From Enterococcus_I eurekensis (lineage in GTDB: Bacteria > Bacillota > Bacilli > Lactobacillales > Enterococcaceae), in the NCBI RefSeq assembly GCF_042654605.1, contig NZ_JBHSGT010000060.1, positions 1 to 55,741 on the forward strand: DNA of 55,741 nt, read 5' to 3'. Of the stretch, positions 6,787 through 15,909 are shown in pieces. A program made the translations under genes and the position numbers. Each line of letters opens with the position of its first letter. Position 1 is the first letter of the stretch. Under the pieces are notes generated by a model. The model was not told the DNA's origin. It saw only the letters and a list, made by a program, of their open reading frames with translations, and searched no databases.

Positions 6787-9033
6787 TAAATAAATACTTT
6801 GCGATAATCGAATTGACATTTTTCATATCTTTCACGTAACCGGAGAACATGATTTCGCCACCATTTTTACCGGCTTCTGGTCCGATATCTATAATCCAAT
6901 CGGCTTGGCGCATCACATCGGTATTGTGTTCAATGACTATCACGGAACTGCCATTGGCAACCAGTTTCTGTAATAGCTCGAGTAACTCACTGACGTTAGC
7001 CATATGCAAGCCTGTCGTCGGTTCATCTAAAATATAGAGATTACCCGACTTATGTAATTCACTGGCGAGTTTGATTCGCTGACACTCACCACACCCGATA
7101 AGGTATCCATCATTTGTCCCAGTGATAGATATCCAAGACCAACTTTCTCTAGCGTAGCTAATGTTTTCGTAATTTTATTGTTTTCAAAAAAGGCCAAGGT
7201 ATCGCTCACGGTCATTTTTAAAATTTCAACAATATTATAGCCATCGAGTTTATATTGCAGCACTTCCTCTTTATATTGTGAGCCTTGGCAGACGCTACAA
7301 GTCGTTTTAATACCTTCCATAAAAGCTAAATCGGTAAAGGTATAGCCTTTACCCTTACAGTTTTCACAACCACCTTTTGAGTTAAAACTAAACAAGGTCT
7401 TATCCACTTGATGCTTCTTCGCATAAATATCGCGAATCGTATTCAAAATCTTAGTATATGTCGCTAAATTTGAACGATTTGATTTATGTAAAGCACTTTG
7501 GTCAATCACGATTGCCTCGGGGTGTTGCTCCATAAAGTCACTAAAAATCAGCGAGCTCTTACCAGAACCGGCAACACCCGTTACCACGGTGAAAAGATGT
7601 TTCAGAATTTTGGTAGTCACATTTTTCAAATTATTCGTGGTCGCATTTTTAATTTCAAAAAACTCTGTCGCTTGACGCGGATTTTCATTTAATGCGGCTG
7701 TTCGATTTAAATAGTTCCCCGTTAAATTATCGGTAACCTTTAGTTCTTCAACGGTTCCAGTAAACATGATCTCACCACTATGACTACCAGCTAACGGTCC
7801 GACATCAACAATCAGATCCGCCACTTCAATCACGTCTGGATCGTGTTCAACAACTAAAATCGTATTGCCCTTATCACGTAATTTTTGCAGCATATGCTTT
7901 AAATTTTGGACATCTCTTGGGTGCAAGCCCGTACTCGGCTCATCAAAAATATAAATAATATTGTTTAAACTGCTATTTAAATATTGAACGACTTTAATTC
8001 GTTGTGATTCTCCACCTGATAAAGTCGTTGTTTCTCGTGATAGCGTCAAATAATCGAGTTTCATATCAATTAAATTTTGCAGGCGTTTCGACATTTCTTC
8101 AATAATCGGTTGTGCATCTGCCTTGGTAATCGCTTGAATAAACGCCAAGAGTTCACTTAATTCCATATGAACAGCATCATTGATATTCTTGCCATGAATC
8201 GTACTACTTAGCGATTTCGGACTTAGACGTTGCCCCTGACACGCTTCACACATATCAAACGTGGTAAATTCTGCAACTTTTTGCTGGGTGCTTTCTGAAT
8301 GCTTGCTTAAATCACGTTCAATAAATAGACGACGGAATTTATAAATAATGCCTTCATAGTCTGTTTTAAAAGTTCCATCTTTATAAGGAACAACTACTTT
8401 TTCACCATGACCATAAAGCAACTTATCGAGTAACTCCTTTAGATACTGATCTAATGGCAAATCTTTATCAAAAAGGCCTGATTCTGCAAATGAGTTATAA
8501 TACCAAGTTCCTTTAGCAAATTGGGGGAATAGTACAGCATCGTTGTTTAAAGACTTGCTCAAATCAACCATTTTCTTAAAATTGGGTGCAATCACTTTAC
8601 CAATTCCTTGACACGTTTCACACATGCCTTCAGGATCATTAAAGGAATAGGCCTGAGAATAGCCTACAAATGGTGTTGCTATCCGTGAATAGAGCAAACG
8701 TAAAAAAGTATAAATATCGGTTCTTGTCCCTAAGGTTGAGCGTGCATTCCCACCTAAACGCTTTTGATCGACAATAAAAGCCGGTAATAAATTCTCGATA
8801 CTTTCGACATCAGGCTTTTCATATTTCGGTAAAAAACCTTGCACAAATGCGCTATACGTTTGGTTCATTTGACGCCCTGCTTCATTGGCAATCGTATCAA
8901 ATACAATTGAAGACTTACCTGAACCGGAAACACCAGTAAAAATTGTAATTTTATTTTTTGGTATTTCTAATATGACATTCTTCAAATTGTTTTGCTTCAT
9001 GCCTTTTAAAATAATACGGTCTGTTATTGACAT
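6776..9033 (-). pseudogene. UvrA-like ATPase (UvrA2/DrrC type), frameshifted
   Basis: A UvrA paralogue of about 751 aa without the shift, shorter than housekeeping UvrA (about 940 aa), consistent with the UvrA2 type that lacks the UvrB-binding region and is linked to drug tolerance. Seen: Walker A GVSGSGKSS, Cys pairs CETCQG and CEACQG, first signature LSGGESQR, IFDEPSTGLHP, second Walker A GVAGSGKSS, CENCKG and CSVCQG. In the second signature the DNA reads TCGGGTGTGGTGAG where TCGGGTGGTGAG is expected: a 2-nt GT duplication near 7087-7093 ends the frame at 7027; the shifted frame resumes with GECQRIK, YILDEPTTGLH and continues to 6776. Start ATG at 9033 has AAGGAGG; an upstream in-frame ATG at 9090 is less likely. 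Confidence 0.85.
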
Positions 9034-9199
9034 CGCGCAACCTCCTTCTTTTTTGGCCGCTAATAACTCTTCTATCGAATATTCTTTCATTTAAATGCCC
9101 CCAATCCATTAACTCCCACTAAGATAGTTAAATTTCCTCGTTTTTCCAACTAAAAAAGAGTAAAATAAGGCTTCAACCAATCCACATGGAGGTCTTTTT

Positions 9200-9619
9200 A
9201 TGGCAAAACAAATAAACGTACTCGATCGAGGTCCATTCTTTCACGGTACAAAAGCAAAGTTGGCTCTAGGCGAGTTACTGAAACCAAAAAATGAATCGAA
9301 CTTTGAAGAAGAACGAATTTCTAATTATATTTATTTTACCGCCACACTGGACGCTGCTAAGTGGGGAGCAGAGTTAGAAAAAGGCGAGGGACGCGAACAT
9401 ATTTATTTAGTTGAACCTTTGGGTGCATTTGAAAATGACCCTAATCTGACCGATAAACGTTTCCCAGGAAATCCAACCCGTTCTTACCGTTCTGAACAGC
9501 CTCTGAAAGTTGTCGCAGAACTTAAGACGTGGGAACGTCATCCAGATACAGTCATTCAACAAATGCTCGATCATTTAGCTGCCATAGAAGCTTCCGGTCA
9601 AGCTGAAATCATTGATTAA
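9200..9619 (+). CDS. arr: Rifamycin ADP-ribosyltransferase (Arr family)
   Basis: A 139-aa cytosolic enzyme; the family transfers ADP-ribose from NAD to the 23-OH of rifampicin and inactivates it. Seen: GPFFHGTKA near the N terminus (substrate/NAD pocket His), ISNYIYFTATLDAAKWGAEL, IYLVEPLG, and the strongly conserved block NLTDKRFPGNPTRSYRS (about residues 82-98). Length matches Arr (about 137-150 aa). Start ATG has GGAGG 7 nt upstream. Divergent from the UvrA-like gene. No transposase or integron site is near, so it looks chromosomally resident. Actual resistance is inference. Confidence 0.92.
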   Translation: MAKQINVLDRGPFFHGTKAKLALGELLKPKNESNFEEERISNYIYFTATLDAAKWGAELEKGEGREHIYLVEPLGAFENDPNLTDKRFPGNPTRSYRSEQPLKVVAELKTWERHPDTVIQQMLDHLAAIEASGQAEIID

Positions 9620-9626
9620 CAAAGTA

Positions 9627-9667
9627 TACTGTCTTTTTCTTAGCATATAAGAAATTGGCAGTTTTTC
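9627..9667 (+). terminator. Probable terminator of arr
   Basis: ACTG...TTTTTCTTA / TAAGAAATT...CAGT followed by TTTTTCT; the stem has a two-base internal mismatch. Confidence 0.5.
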
Positions 9668-9784
9668 TATCTTTAAATGATTGTCAGAAAATCGTAAGAA
9701 GTTTATCAGAAGTTCCGAAACATTCATCAATCCCCTTTTGTTATGCTTTTTATAGTAAACAATTCAAATAAAAGAGGGATTTTA

Positions 9785-10687
9785 ATGAAAAAGCGTCACA
9801 AAATTTTCCGTTACCTACTATTACTTGGTCTCGGAGCCTTGCTCGTCCGTTTCTATTTACCAAGTAAAGCAGCAAATTTCTTATTTAACCACGAACAAAA
9901 TGCCTATGGACTGACTTCATCAAACCTACATAGTGCCAATGTTATTTTAGAAAAACTTGATACCCAAGAGATCATCTATGAAAAAAATAAAGATGAAAAA
10001 ATTGCCATTGCTTCATTAACAAAAATAATGACCGCTTATATTTTATTAACGGAAGCGCCAAGTTTAGATGCTTATTTAACCGTTGATCCACAAGTCATAA
10101 ATGAATTAACCGCTCAAGGTGCCTCCTTGTCTGGATTTATACCAAACGATCAAGTCACCGTGCGCGATCTTGCGTACGGTATCTTGCTACCTTCAGGTGG
10201 TGATGCAGCGATTATCGTAGCCAATTGGTTAGCCGGTAGTGAAGCAGAATTTGCGAAGAAAATGAATCAATACGCCAAAGATTTAAATATGAGTCAGACA
10301 CAATTTAAAAACGCCACTGGGCTCGATCAATCAGGGCACTATTCAACCGTCAATGATTTACGAATCTTATTAACCAAAGCATTAAAAAATCTAAACTTCT
10401 ATCATATCTTTACGACCTTTGAATACCAAACCATCGCCAGCCCCTTTTCTCCAAACGGCTATTACTTAGCTAGCACGTTACTAAAAGAAAAAAATGATTT
10501 AGCTTTAAATCGTGGTACATTACTTGGAGGCAAGACGGGTTACACGAAAGATGCTGGGCTTTGTTTAGCAAGTATCGCTGAAATTGACGGCGAGTTATAC
10601 TTATTGATTTCTGCTAGAGCAAACGGTGACCCAAGTACCGAACAGTTTAATTTAAGCGATGCAAAAATGCTTTATAATCAATTATAA
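9785..10687 (+). CDS. Serine-type D-alanyl-D-alanine carboxypeptidase (low-MW PBP, peptidase S11)
   Basis: A 300-aa exported enzyme that removes the terminal D-Ala of muropeptide stems. Seen: a basic N terminus KKRHK then a hydrophobic segment (about 8-25) acting as signal or anchor; catalytic SLTK motif (about residue 80); KTGYT motif (about residue 250). The second motif, usually SxN, reads SGG in PSGGDAA, so the usual Asn is missing. The C-terminal beta domain found in DacA is absent, so this is a short single-domain form. Start ATG at 9785 has GAGGG upstream; the earlier in-frame start would place residues before the signal. A VanRS-like system is encoded 2.4 kb downstream, a plausible regulator by analogy. 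Confidence 0.88.
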   Translation: MKKRHKIFRYLLLLGLGALLVRFYLPSKAANFLFNHEQNAYGLTSSNLHSANVILEKLDTQEIIYEKNKDEKIAIASLTKIMTAYILLTEAPSLDAYLTVDPQVINELTAQGASLSGFIPNDQVTVRDLAYGILLPSGGDAAIIVANWLAGSEAEFAKKMNQYAKDLNMSQTQFKNATGLDQSGHYSTVNDLRILLTKALKNLNFYHIFTTFEYQTIASPFSPNGYYLASTLLKEKNDLALNRGTLLGGKTGYTKDAGLCLASIAEIDGELYLLISARANGDPSTEQFNLSDAKMLYNQL

Positions 10688-10693
10688 ACAAAG

Positions 10694-10735
10694 AAAAAGG
10701 TTGAAAGACGACAGTATCGTCCCTCAACCTTTTTT
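10694..10735. terminator. Bidirectional terminator between dac and MFS gene
   Basis: AAAAAGGTTGA / TCAACCTTTTTT outer stem and GACGA / TCGTC inner stem. Confidence 0.85.
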
Positions 10736-11927
10736 ATTCACTGATTGCCTGATCTTGATCGACTTTCCGATTTAATCTTTCAGAGGCTAGGTACATAAGA
10801 ATACCATAAACAATTAAGAAAATCGGTAAGGTTTGAATCCCTATTTTGGGTGCGACAAATCCAAAAAGTGGTGGTAAAACAACCGAGCCGGTATAGGAAA
10901 CCGCCATTTGTACGCCCATCATTTGTTGAGCAACTTCTTCACCAAAGCGTTGCGGTGTATCATGTAACATTGCTGGAAAAATCGGTGCACAACCAAAACC
11001 AATAAGAGAAATTCCTAGCAATAATAGCGAATAGCTTGTCGCAACAAACAACAAAACTCCCCCTGCGACAATCAGAACTTGACCGATTTGAATCAGTTGG
11101 CGATTCGTTAAACGCATCGAAACGAAACCAGAAACTAAACGACCGAACATAATAAATCCAAAAAAGCCAGACACGGCAATCGCTGCCCGAGCACTGTCAA
11201 TCCCTTTAGCATGAATTAAATAACTACTTGACCACAAACCAACAGTCGCTTCGACGCCAATGTATAAAAAGAAAGCATATAGCGCAGCACGCACTTTTTT
11301 TGATTGAATAAATGTTAAAAATCGAATTTCTTCCAGCGGTTGTTCTTCGGTCGCAGTCGCTTTAACCGAAATCCGCGGTTCACGTGTCCGCCACATCGGC
11401 AAGGTTAAAAATAAAACAATCACTAACGCAAATTGAATGCTTGCGACAACTAAGTAACCATAACGCCAAGAAGCACCTTGGGATAAAACGCGTGACATAA
11501 TTAAAGGACTGGTTAATGCACCAATTCCCCAAAAACTATGAAGCCAATTCATGTGATGCGCTTGATAATGACGAGCCACGTAATCATTTAAGCCCACATC
11601 CACAGAACCAGCACCTAAACCTAAAGGAATTGCTGCCACCAATAACCAAATAAAATGTGGGGCTAAATAAAATCCCAGTAAAGCACATGCTGTTCCTAAA
11701 ACACTAAACGCAGTCAGTTTCCCGGTACCAAAACGTCGAATTAATTTACCACTAAAAAAACTTGATCCAATCGTCCCCAAGGAAATAGTCATCGAAACAA
11801 TCCCAGCAAAACTTTGTGGGACGCCAAACTCGGGATACATTTCTGGCCAACCAACGCCTAATAAGGAATCCGGTAAACCTAAACTAATAAAAGTGACATA
11901 AATAATTGTTAAAAATAAAACGGCCAT
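10734..11927 (-). CDS. MFS transporter (FucP/sugar-efflux-like)
   Basis: A 397-aa major facilitator with 12 predicted membrane segments. Seen: N-terminal ISLGLPDSLLGVGWPEM, FSGKLIRRFGTGKLTAFS (the TM2-3 GxLxxRxG loop), GLGAGSVDVGLNDYVA and the matching second-half loop FGRLVSGFVSMRLTNRQL. The central loop (about 190-205) is charged. Length and the HHMNWLHSFWGIGAL segment resemble the fucose permease/DUF-type MFS group; substrate cannot be told. Start ATG at 11927 has AGGAG about 11 nt upstream. It lies between resistance-type genes, which is only suggestive of efflux. Confidence 0.82.
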   Translation of the reverse strand: MAVLFLTIIYVTFISLGLPDSLLGVGWPEMYPEFGVPQSFAGIVSMTISLGTIGSSFFSGKLIRRFGTGKLTAFSVLGTACALLGFYLAPHFIWLLVAAIPLGLGAGSVDVGLNDYVARHYQAHHMNWLHSFWGIGALTSPLIMSRVLSQGASWRYGYLVVASIQFALVIVLFLTLPMWRTREPRISVKATATEEQPLEEIRFLTFIQSKKVRAALYAFFLYIGVEATVGLWSSSYLIHAKGIDSARAAIAVSGFFGFIMFGRLVSGFVSMRLTNRQLIQIGQVLIVAGGVLLFVATSYSLLLLGISLIGFGCAPIFPAMLHDTPQRFGEEVAQQMMGVQMAVSYTGSVVLPPLFGFVAPKIGIQTLPIFLIVYGILMYLASERLNRKVDQDQAISE

Positions 11928-12050
11928 AAGTGCTTACTTCTCCTAATTTCTATGTTTTTAAATTCTGAATTTATCTTATCATTTGTCTAAGATGAAAACT
12001 ATCAAAAATCACCTTTTCTCACTTGTTTTTCGCCTTCGCTATTTTGTTGA

Positions 12051-12079
12051 TTGCATCCGTCTTCAAAGCCAGATAGAAT
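12051..12079 (+). promoter_or_regulatory. Promoter of the AAC(3)-family gene
   Basis: TTGCAT (12051-12056), 17-nt spacer, TAGAAT (12074-12079), about 45 nt upstream of the start codon. Confidence 0.55.
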
Positions 12080-12123
12080 AGGGATAGAGTATTTTCAAAA
12101 ATATAAATTCAAAGGGGTATTCC

Positions 12124-12897
12124 ATGTTAAATCCAAAACAAATTATTGAAGATTTACGTAAACTTGGCGTTAAAAAAGACGATATTATCGTGGTTCATTC
12201 TTCGTACAATAGCTTGCGTGGCGATGACCAAATTGAAGGTGGCCCGGAAGCTGTGATTGAAGCCTTAAAAGAAACCGTTTCAGAAGGAACGTTAATTGTC
12301 CCTACTTTTAGTTACGAAAACGTCAATATTGAAAATCGTATTTTTGATGTCGCTAATACACCGGTTTGTATCGGTATTTTGCCAGAAACAATGCGTTTAT
12401 CAAAAGATGTGATTCGCAGTGTCCATCCAACTCATAGCTTAGCTGTTTGGGGTAAAGACGCGGAAGATTTTACTAAAAACCATTACAAAGATCATACGCC
12501 AGTTGGGGTCAATTCACCTTTAAGTGAAGCTTATCGCCGTGGTGGAAAAATTGTGATGCTTGGTGCACCTTTTGCTCGCAACACAAGTATGCATGGAGTT
12601 GAAGAGAAAATCTTACCCGAATACTTATTTACCACCAACTACGATTATGAAATCACTTTAGAGTCTAACGAAAAAATCACCATGAATGTTTTACGTCATG
12701 ACTTTAATGGTTTCGAGCAACGTTATGATCGTGTCTTAAATATTTTAGAAGAAGGTGTCGATTATCAAGTTGGCAATGTTTTAAATGGCCGTTCTTGCGT
12801 GATGAATGCCCCCGCTGTTTGGGATAAAGCTTTAATCAAATACAAGGAAGAGATTAATTACTTCACTGATCCTCGCCCTCGAAAAGAAGACTTATAA
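12124..12897 (+). CDS. AAC(3)-family aminoglycoside N-acetyltransferase (YokD-like)
   Basis: A 257-aa antibiotic N-acetyltransferase-fold protein that would use acetyl-CoA to acetylate an amino group. Seen: DDIIVVHSSYNSL near the N terminus, GTLIVPTFSY, the catalytic-His motif SVHPTHSLAVWG (about 99-110), GKIVMLGAPFARNTSMHGVEE and a C-terminal tail as in YokD/FrbF-like members. Length fits (about 255-285). Start ATG has AAGGGG upstream. Chromosomal homologues of this family are not always resistance enzymes, so the drug substrate is inference. Flanked by its own promoter and terminator. Confidence 0.88.
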   Translation: MLNPKQIIEDLRKLGVKKDDIIVVHSSYNSLRGDDQIEGGPEAVIEALKETVSEGTLIVPTFSYENVNIENRIFDVANTPVCIGILPETMRLSKDVIRSVHPTHSLAVWGKDAEDFTKNHYKDHTPVGVNSPLSEAYRRGGKIVMLGAPFARNTSMHGVEEKILPEYLFTTNYDYEITLESNEKITMNVLRHDFNGFEQRYDRVLNILEEGVDYQVGNVLNGRSCVMNAPAVWDKALIKYKEEINYFTDPRPRKEDL

Positions 12898-12899
12898 AT

Positions 12900-12930
12900 A
12901 AAAAGCGTGACGCGACTGTCACGCTTTTTT
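12900..12930 (+). terminator. Terminator of the AAC(3)-family gene
   Basis: AAAAGCGTGAC / GTCACGCTTTTTT perfect stem with a short loop. Confidence 0.9.
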
Positions 12931-13083
12931 GTCATAAATTTGTCAGGAAATACGCAGAAAGAAAAGAACACTTCTTTTGTTTTTTTGTTAAACTAATGCG
13001 TATTGGCAACTGACGAATCCATGCATCTTAAAGAATTCTACGTTATAATAAAGCAAAGTTACGAAAAGGGGTTGGAAACAAGC

Positions 13084-13779
13084 ATGGAAACAATTGTCGT
13101 AGTCGACGATGAAAAAGAAATCGCAAACTTAATGACTACTTTTTTACAAAATGATGGCTTCAATGTCCAAACATTTTATGAAGGACAAAGTGCCCTTGAA
13201 TTTATCCAAACAAACGAAGTCTCACTCGCCGTTTTAGATGTAATGATGCCGGGATTGGATGGTTTTGAACTACTGCAAGCGATTCGACAACACTACTTCT
13301 TCCCAGTCTTAATGTTAACCGCTAAAGGTGAAGATTTGGATAAAATTACCGGTCTGACTTTAGGTGCCGATGATTATATTACGAAACCATTTAATCCGCT
13401 CGAAGTTGTCGCTCGTGTCAAAACGCAATTACGCCGTTTTAAACGCTACAACTTAGCCAATCAAGCAACGGTTACTGAGGAAGAATTCGCCAAAGATGGT
13501 TTAGTTTTAATCAAAAATAGTCATAAAGTCTTTTTAAATGAAAGAGAAATTTTAATTACACCGCTTGAGTTCAAAATTTTACAGCACTTATTTGAAAATC
13601 AAGGAACCGTTGTCTCTTCTGAAACCTTATTTGAAGCCGTTTGGCAAGAAAAATATTTAGACAACAACAATACTGTCATGGCTCATATTGCCCGTCTACG
13701 TGAAAAACTAGGCGAACAACCACGTAAACCAAAATTCATTAAAACCATTTGGGGAGTTGGTTATCTCATTGAAAAATAA
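13084..13779 (+). CDS. VanR-like OmpR-family response regulator
   Basis: A 231-aa two-component regulator. Receiver domain: acidic pair VVDDEKE at the N terminus, phosphoacceptor Asp in LAVLDVMMPG (about residue 53), Thr in MLTAKGED and Lys in ADDYITKPF. C-terminal winged helix ends FIKTIWGVGYLIEK. The stretch DKITGLTLGADDYITKPF closely resembles VanR. Start ATG at 13084 follows AAAGGGG; an upstream in-frame start at 13003 would add 27 unrelated residues. A TATAAT box lies at 13044-13049 without a good -35, as expected if activation depends on a bound regulator. The kinase gene overlaps its 3' end. Confidence 0.92.
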   Translation: METIVVVDDEKEIANLMTTFLQNDGFNVQTFYEGQSALEFIQTNEVSLAVLDVMMPGLDGFELLQAIRQHYFFPVLMLTAKGEDLDKITGLTLGADDYITKPFNPLEVVARVKTQLRRFKRYNLANQATVTEEEFAKDGLVLIKNSHKVFLNEREILITPLEFKILQHLFENQGTVVSSETLFEAVWQEKYLDNNNTVMAHIARLREKLGEQPRKPKFIKTIWGVGYLIEK

Positions 13780-14857
13780 AATGTACATCAATCCATTAGT
13801 CAAAAAAATCTTAATCCAATATTTCCTCACCATCCTCATTCTGTCACTCATCTTAGGAGGAACACCTTTGCTTCTTCGCCGCTTCTTACTGCAACGTGTT
13901 TGGCAAGATTATGATTTTTTCTATCCTTTCTTGTCATTCGTCGGTGATAATTTAACCGCAATTGTTGTTGCGGGACTCTTACTGATTTGGGTAGTGACAA
14001 CCATTTATTTTATTACGAAAATGGCCAGTTATTTGAACGAGCTCACACAGGGAACAAGTCAATTATTAGCCGAACCGGAAAAACAGCTTTATCTTTCTAG
14101 CGATTTATTTAGTGTGCAAGAAGAAATGAATTTATTACGCGAACAAAACAACCGCAATCAACGAGCTGCTAAAGAAGCCGAACAACGGAAAAACGACTTA
14201 ATTGTTTATTTAGCTCATGATTTAAGGACGCCTTTAACGAGTGTCATCGGTTATTTAACTTTACTGCAAGAAGAGCCTGATCTTTCAGCAACTTCTCGTG
14301 CTCGTTATACAGGAATTGCCTTAGATAAAGCCCATCGACTTGAGCAATTAATTGCTGAGTTTTTTGAAATTACCCGCTTCAACTTAACGACCATCGTTTT
14401 AAATAAAGAAGTCGTTGATTTAAGTCTGATGTTAGAACAAATGAGCTACGAATTTTTACCGATTTTATCGGAGAAAAATTTAACTTGGCAGTTAGCTATC
14501 GAAAAAAACTGTCAGGCAACCGTTGATTTAGAAAAGATGGAGCGAGTCTTTGATAATTTAATCCGTAATGCGATTAACTATAGCTATCCTAATACTCCAC
14601 TTGTTCTGAGTTTATTTGTCGATGACGCTATCAATATTACGCTCAGCAATAGTGGGCCCACCATTCCACCTGAAAAAATCGAACGTATTTTTGAACCTTT
14701 TTATCGGATGGACACTTCACGTAGCACGAGTAGCGGCGGCACTGGTCTGGGACTCCCAATCGCCAAAGAAATCATCGATGCATTTGACGGTACATTAACG
14801 GCATCAAGCGAAGACAACCTTGTCACCTTTACAATTCGCTTGCCCAAAAATCAATAA
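13769..14857 (+). CDS. VanS-like sensor histidine kinase
   Basis: A 362-aa membrane kinase. Two membrane segments (about residues 9-32 and 54-78) flank a short extracellular loop. H-box AHDLRTPLTSVIGYL, N-box NLIRNAINYS, F region IFEPFYRMDTSRST, G box GGTGLGLPIAKEI. The VYLAHDLRTPLTSVIGYLTL and AEQRKND stretches are VanS-like. It overlaps the regulator gene by 11 nt, as vanS overlaps vanR. I choose the TTG at 13769 (GGGGAG about 12 nt upstream); a TTG at 13757 would read MVISLKNK, close to the start usually given for VanS, and ATG 13781 has no ribosome binding site. No vanHAX genes are present in the window. Confidence 0.92.
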   Translation: MKNKMYINPLVKKILIQYFLTILILSLILGGTPLLLRRFLLQRVWQDYDFFYPFLSFVGDNLTAIVVAGLLLIWVVTTIYFITKMASYLNELTQGTSQLLAEPEKQLYLSSDLFSVQEEMNLLREQNNRNQRAAKEAEQRKNDLIVYLAHDLRTPLTSVIGYLTLLQEEPDLSATSRARYTGIALDKAHRLEQLIAEFFEITRFNLTTIVLNKEVVDLSLMLEQMSYEFLPILSEKNLTWQLAIEKNCQATVDLEKMERVFDNLIRNAINYSYPNTPLVLSLFVDDAINITLSNSGPTIPPEKIERIFEPFYRMDTSRSTSSGGTGLGLPIAKEIIDAFDGTLTASSEDNLVTFTIRLPKNQ

Positions 14858-14899
14858 CTGGCTTCGTTTCACGTGAAACATTTTGTGGAACAATTAATT

Positions 14900-14943
14900 A
14901 AAAAGCAGACTGGCATCTCAATTGAAATGCCAGTCTGCTTTTT
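14900..14943. terminator. Bidirectional terminator between vanS-like and phosphoesterase genes
   Basis: A 17-bp stem AAAAAGCAGACTGGCAT / ATGCCAGTCTGCTTTTT with a 10-nt loop. Confidence 0.92.
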
Positions 14944-15763
14944 AAAATGTTATTATAAAAGAACTGATTTCTGGTGGTACTCTAAATCGGGCATGGATAA
15001 AAGTTGTGCCTAATCCACTGTTCACATATAAAGATAAATCATCAGAGAGTTGATACAACCCTTTTTTATATTTTTGGGCATACAATGGTCTTGGTGATTC
15101 AATAAATGGCAAGTTTAGTTGTCCGCCATGACTATGCCCAGCTAAGACTAATTGTGTCTCCGTATGAATAAATTCATCAGCGATGTCCGGTTCATGCGTA
15201 AGAATAATCGAGTAGTCGTACCTTTCACGATAGGATAACAATTTTTTCGGTGCCGTTTGTCCATGAAGCGAATCATCCAGTCCACCAATAAATACCGTGC
15301 CACCATCCGCCATGTTTAACGTCTCTCCCTCATTTTTCAAAACGAGAAAGCCACCTTGAGTCATAGTATCTTCATAGATTGCTTCTGAACCATCAGTGTA
15401 ATCATGATTGCCCCAAACCGCATATTTCCCCGTTGTTGCTGTCATGGCACTTAACGCCTGAATCATTTCCTCAACTGGTCCATATTTTTCGTAATCATCA
15501 AATAAATCACCCGTGAAAACCAGAATATCCGCTTCTTCAGCGTTTACTTTTTGCACAATTTTAGCTAAACGTTTGGCCGAGTAGGCTTTGGAAAGTTGGG
15601 TGTCTGAAACTTGTACAACCTTCATCGTATGTTCTTTTTTATTCCCATGTTCTAAAGTTAATCGGCTGACAGTTACTAGACGAGGTTCAATTTTAAAAGC
15701 ATAAATACAAAGAAGAACGAGTGCTACGATACCTATAATTAACAACCATTTCAAGATTCTCAT
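14942..15763 (-). CDS. Membrane-anchored metallophosphoesterase (YkuE/YaeI-like)
   Basis: A 273-aa calcineurin-like phosphoesterase with one N-terminal membrane segment (LKWLLIIGIVALVLLCIYAF), active site probably outside. Seen: FTGDLFDD, GNHDY, LTHEPDIAD and AGHSHGGQL metal motifs in order. The first motif, usually DxH, reads SDTQLS, so the metal-ligand His appears as Gln. Family members act on lipid-linked phosphates such as UDP-diacylglucosamine-like or undecaprenyl substrates, but no substrate can be read. Ends inside the shared terminator; no operon partner. Confidence 0.85.
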   Translation of the reverse strand: MRILKWLLIIGIVALVLLCIYAFKIEPRLVTVSRLTLEHGNKKEHTMKVVQVSDTQLSKAYSAKRLAKIVQKVNAEEADILVFTGDLFDDYEKYGPVEEMIQALSAMTATTGKYAVWGNHDYTDGSEAIYEDTMTQGGFLVLKNEGETLNMADGGTVFIGGLDDSLHGQTAPKKLLSYRERYDYSIILTHEPDIADEFIHTETQLVLAGHSHGGQLNLPFIESPRPLYAQKYKKGLYQLSDDLSLYVNSGLGTTFIHARFRVPPEISSFIITF

Positions 15764-15852
15764 CGTTCCACTCTCCCTTAACTAATACTTGTCCTATTTT
15801 TATTACAAATGCTAACACATTTAGTGAAATAATCCAAAAAGAAACTATCAAA

Positions 15853-15886
15853 AAAGGAGCTGTGACAACGTCATAGCTCCTTTAAT
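15853..15886 (-). terminator. Terminator of glutathionyl-hydroquinone reductase-like gene
   Basis: AAAGGAGCTGTGAC / GTCATAGCTCCTTT with one G-U pair; on the minus strand followed by six T residues. Confidence 0.85.
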
Positions 15887-15909
15887 GGATTCATTTTTAT
15901 CGATTGTTT

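Noticed and set aside
6776..9033. Housekeeping uvrA
   Set aside because: Length (about 751 codons) and lack of the UvrB-binding region indicate a UvrA2-type paralogue; no uvrB is adjacent.
13084..14857. Vancomycin resistance cluster
   Set aside because: Only VanRS-like regulators; no vanH, vanA/B-type ligase, vanX or vanY homologue in the window.
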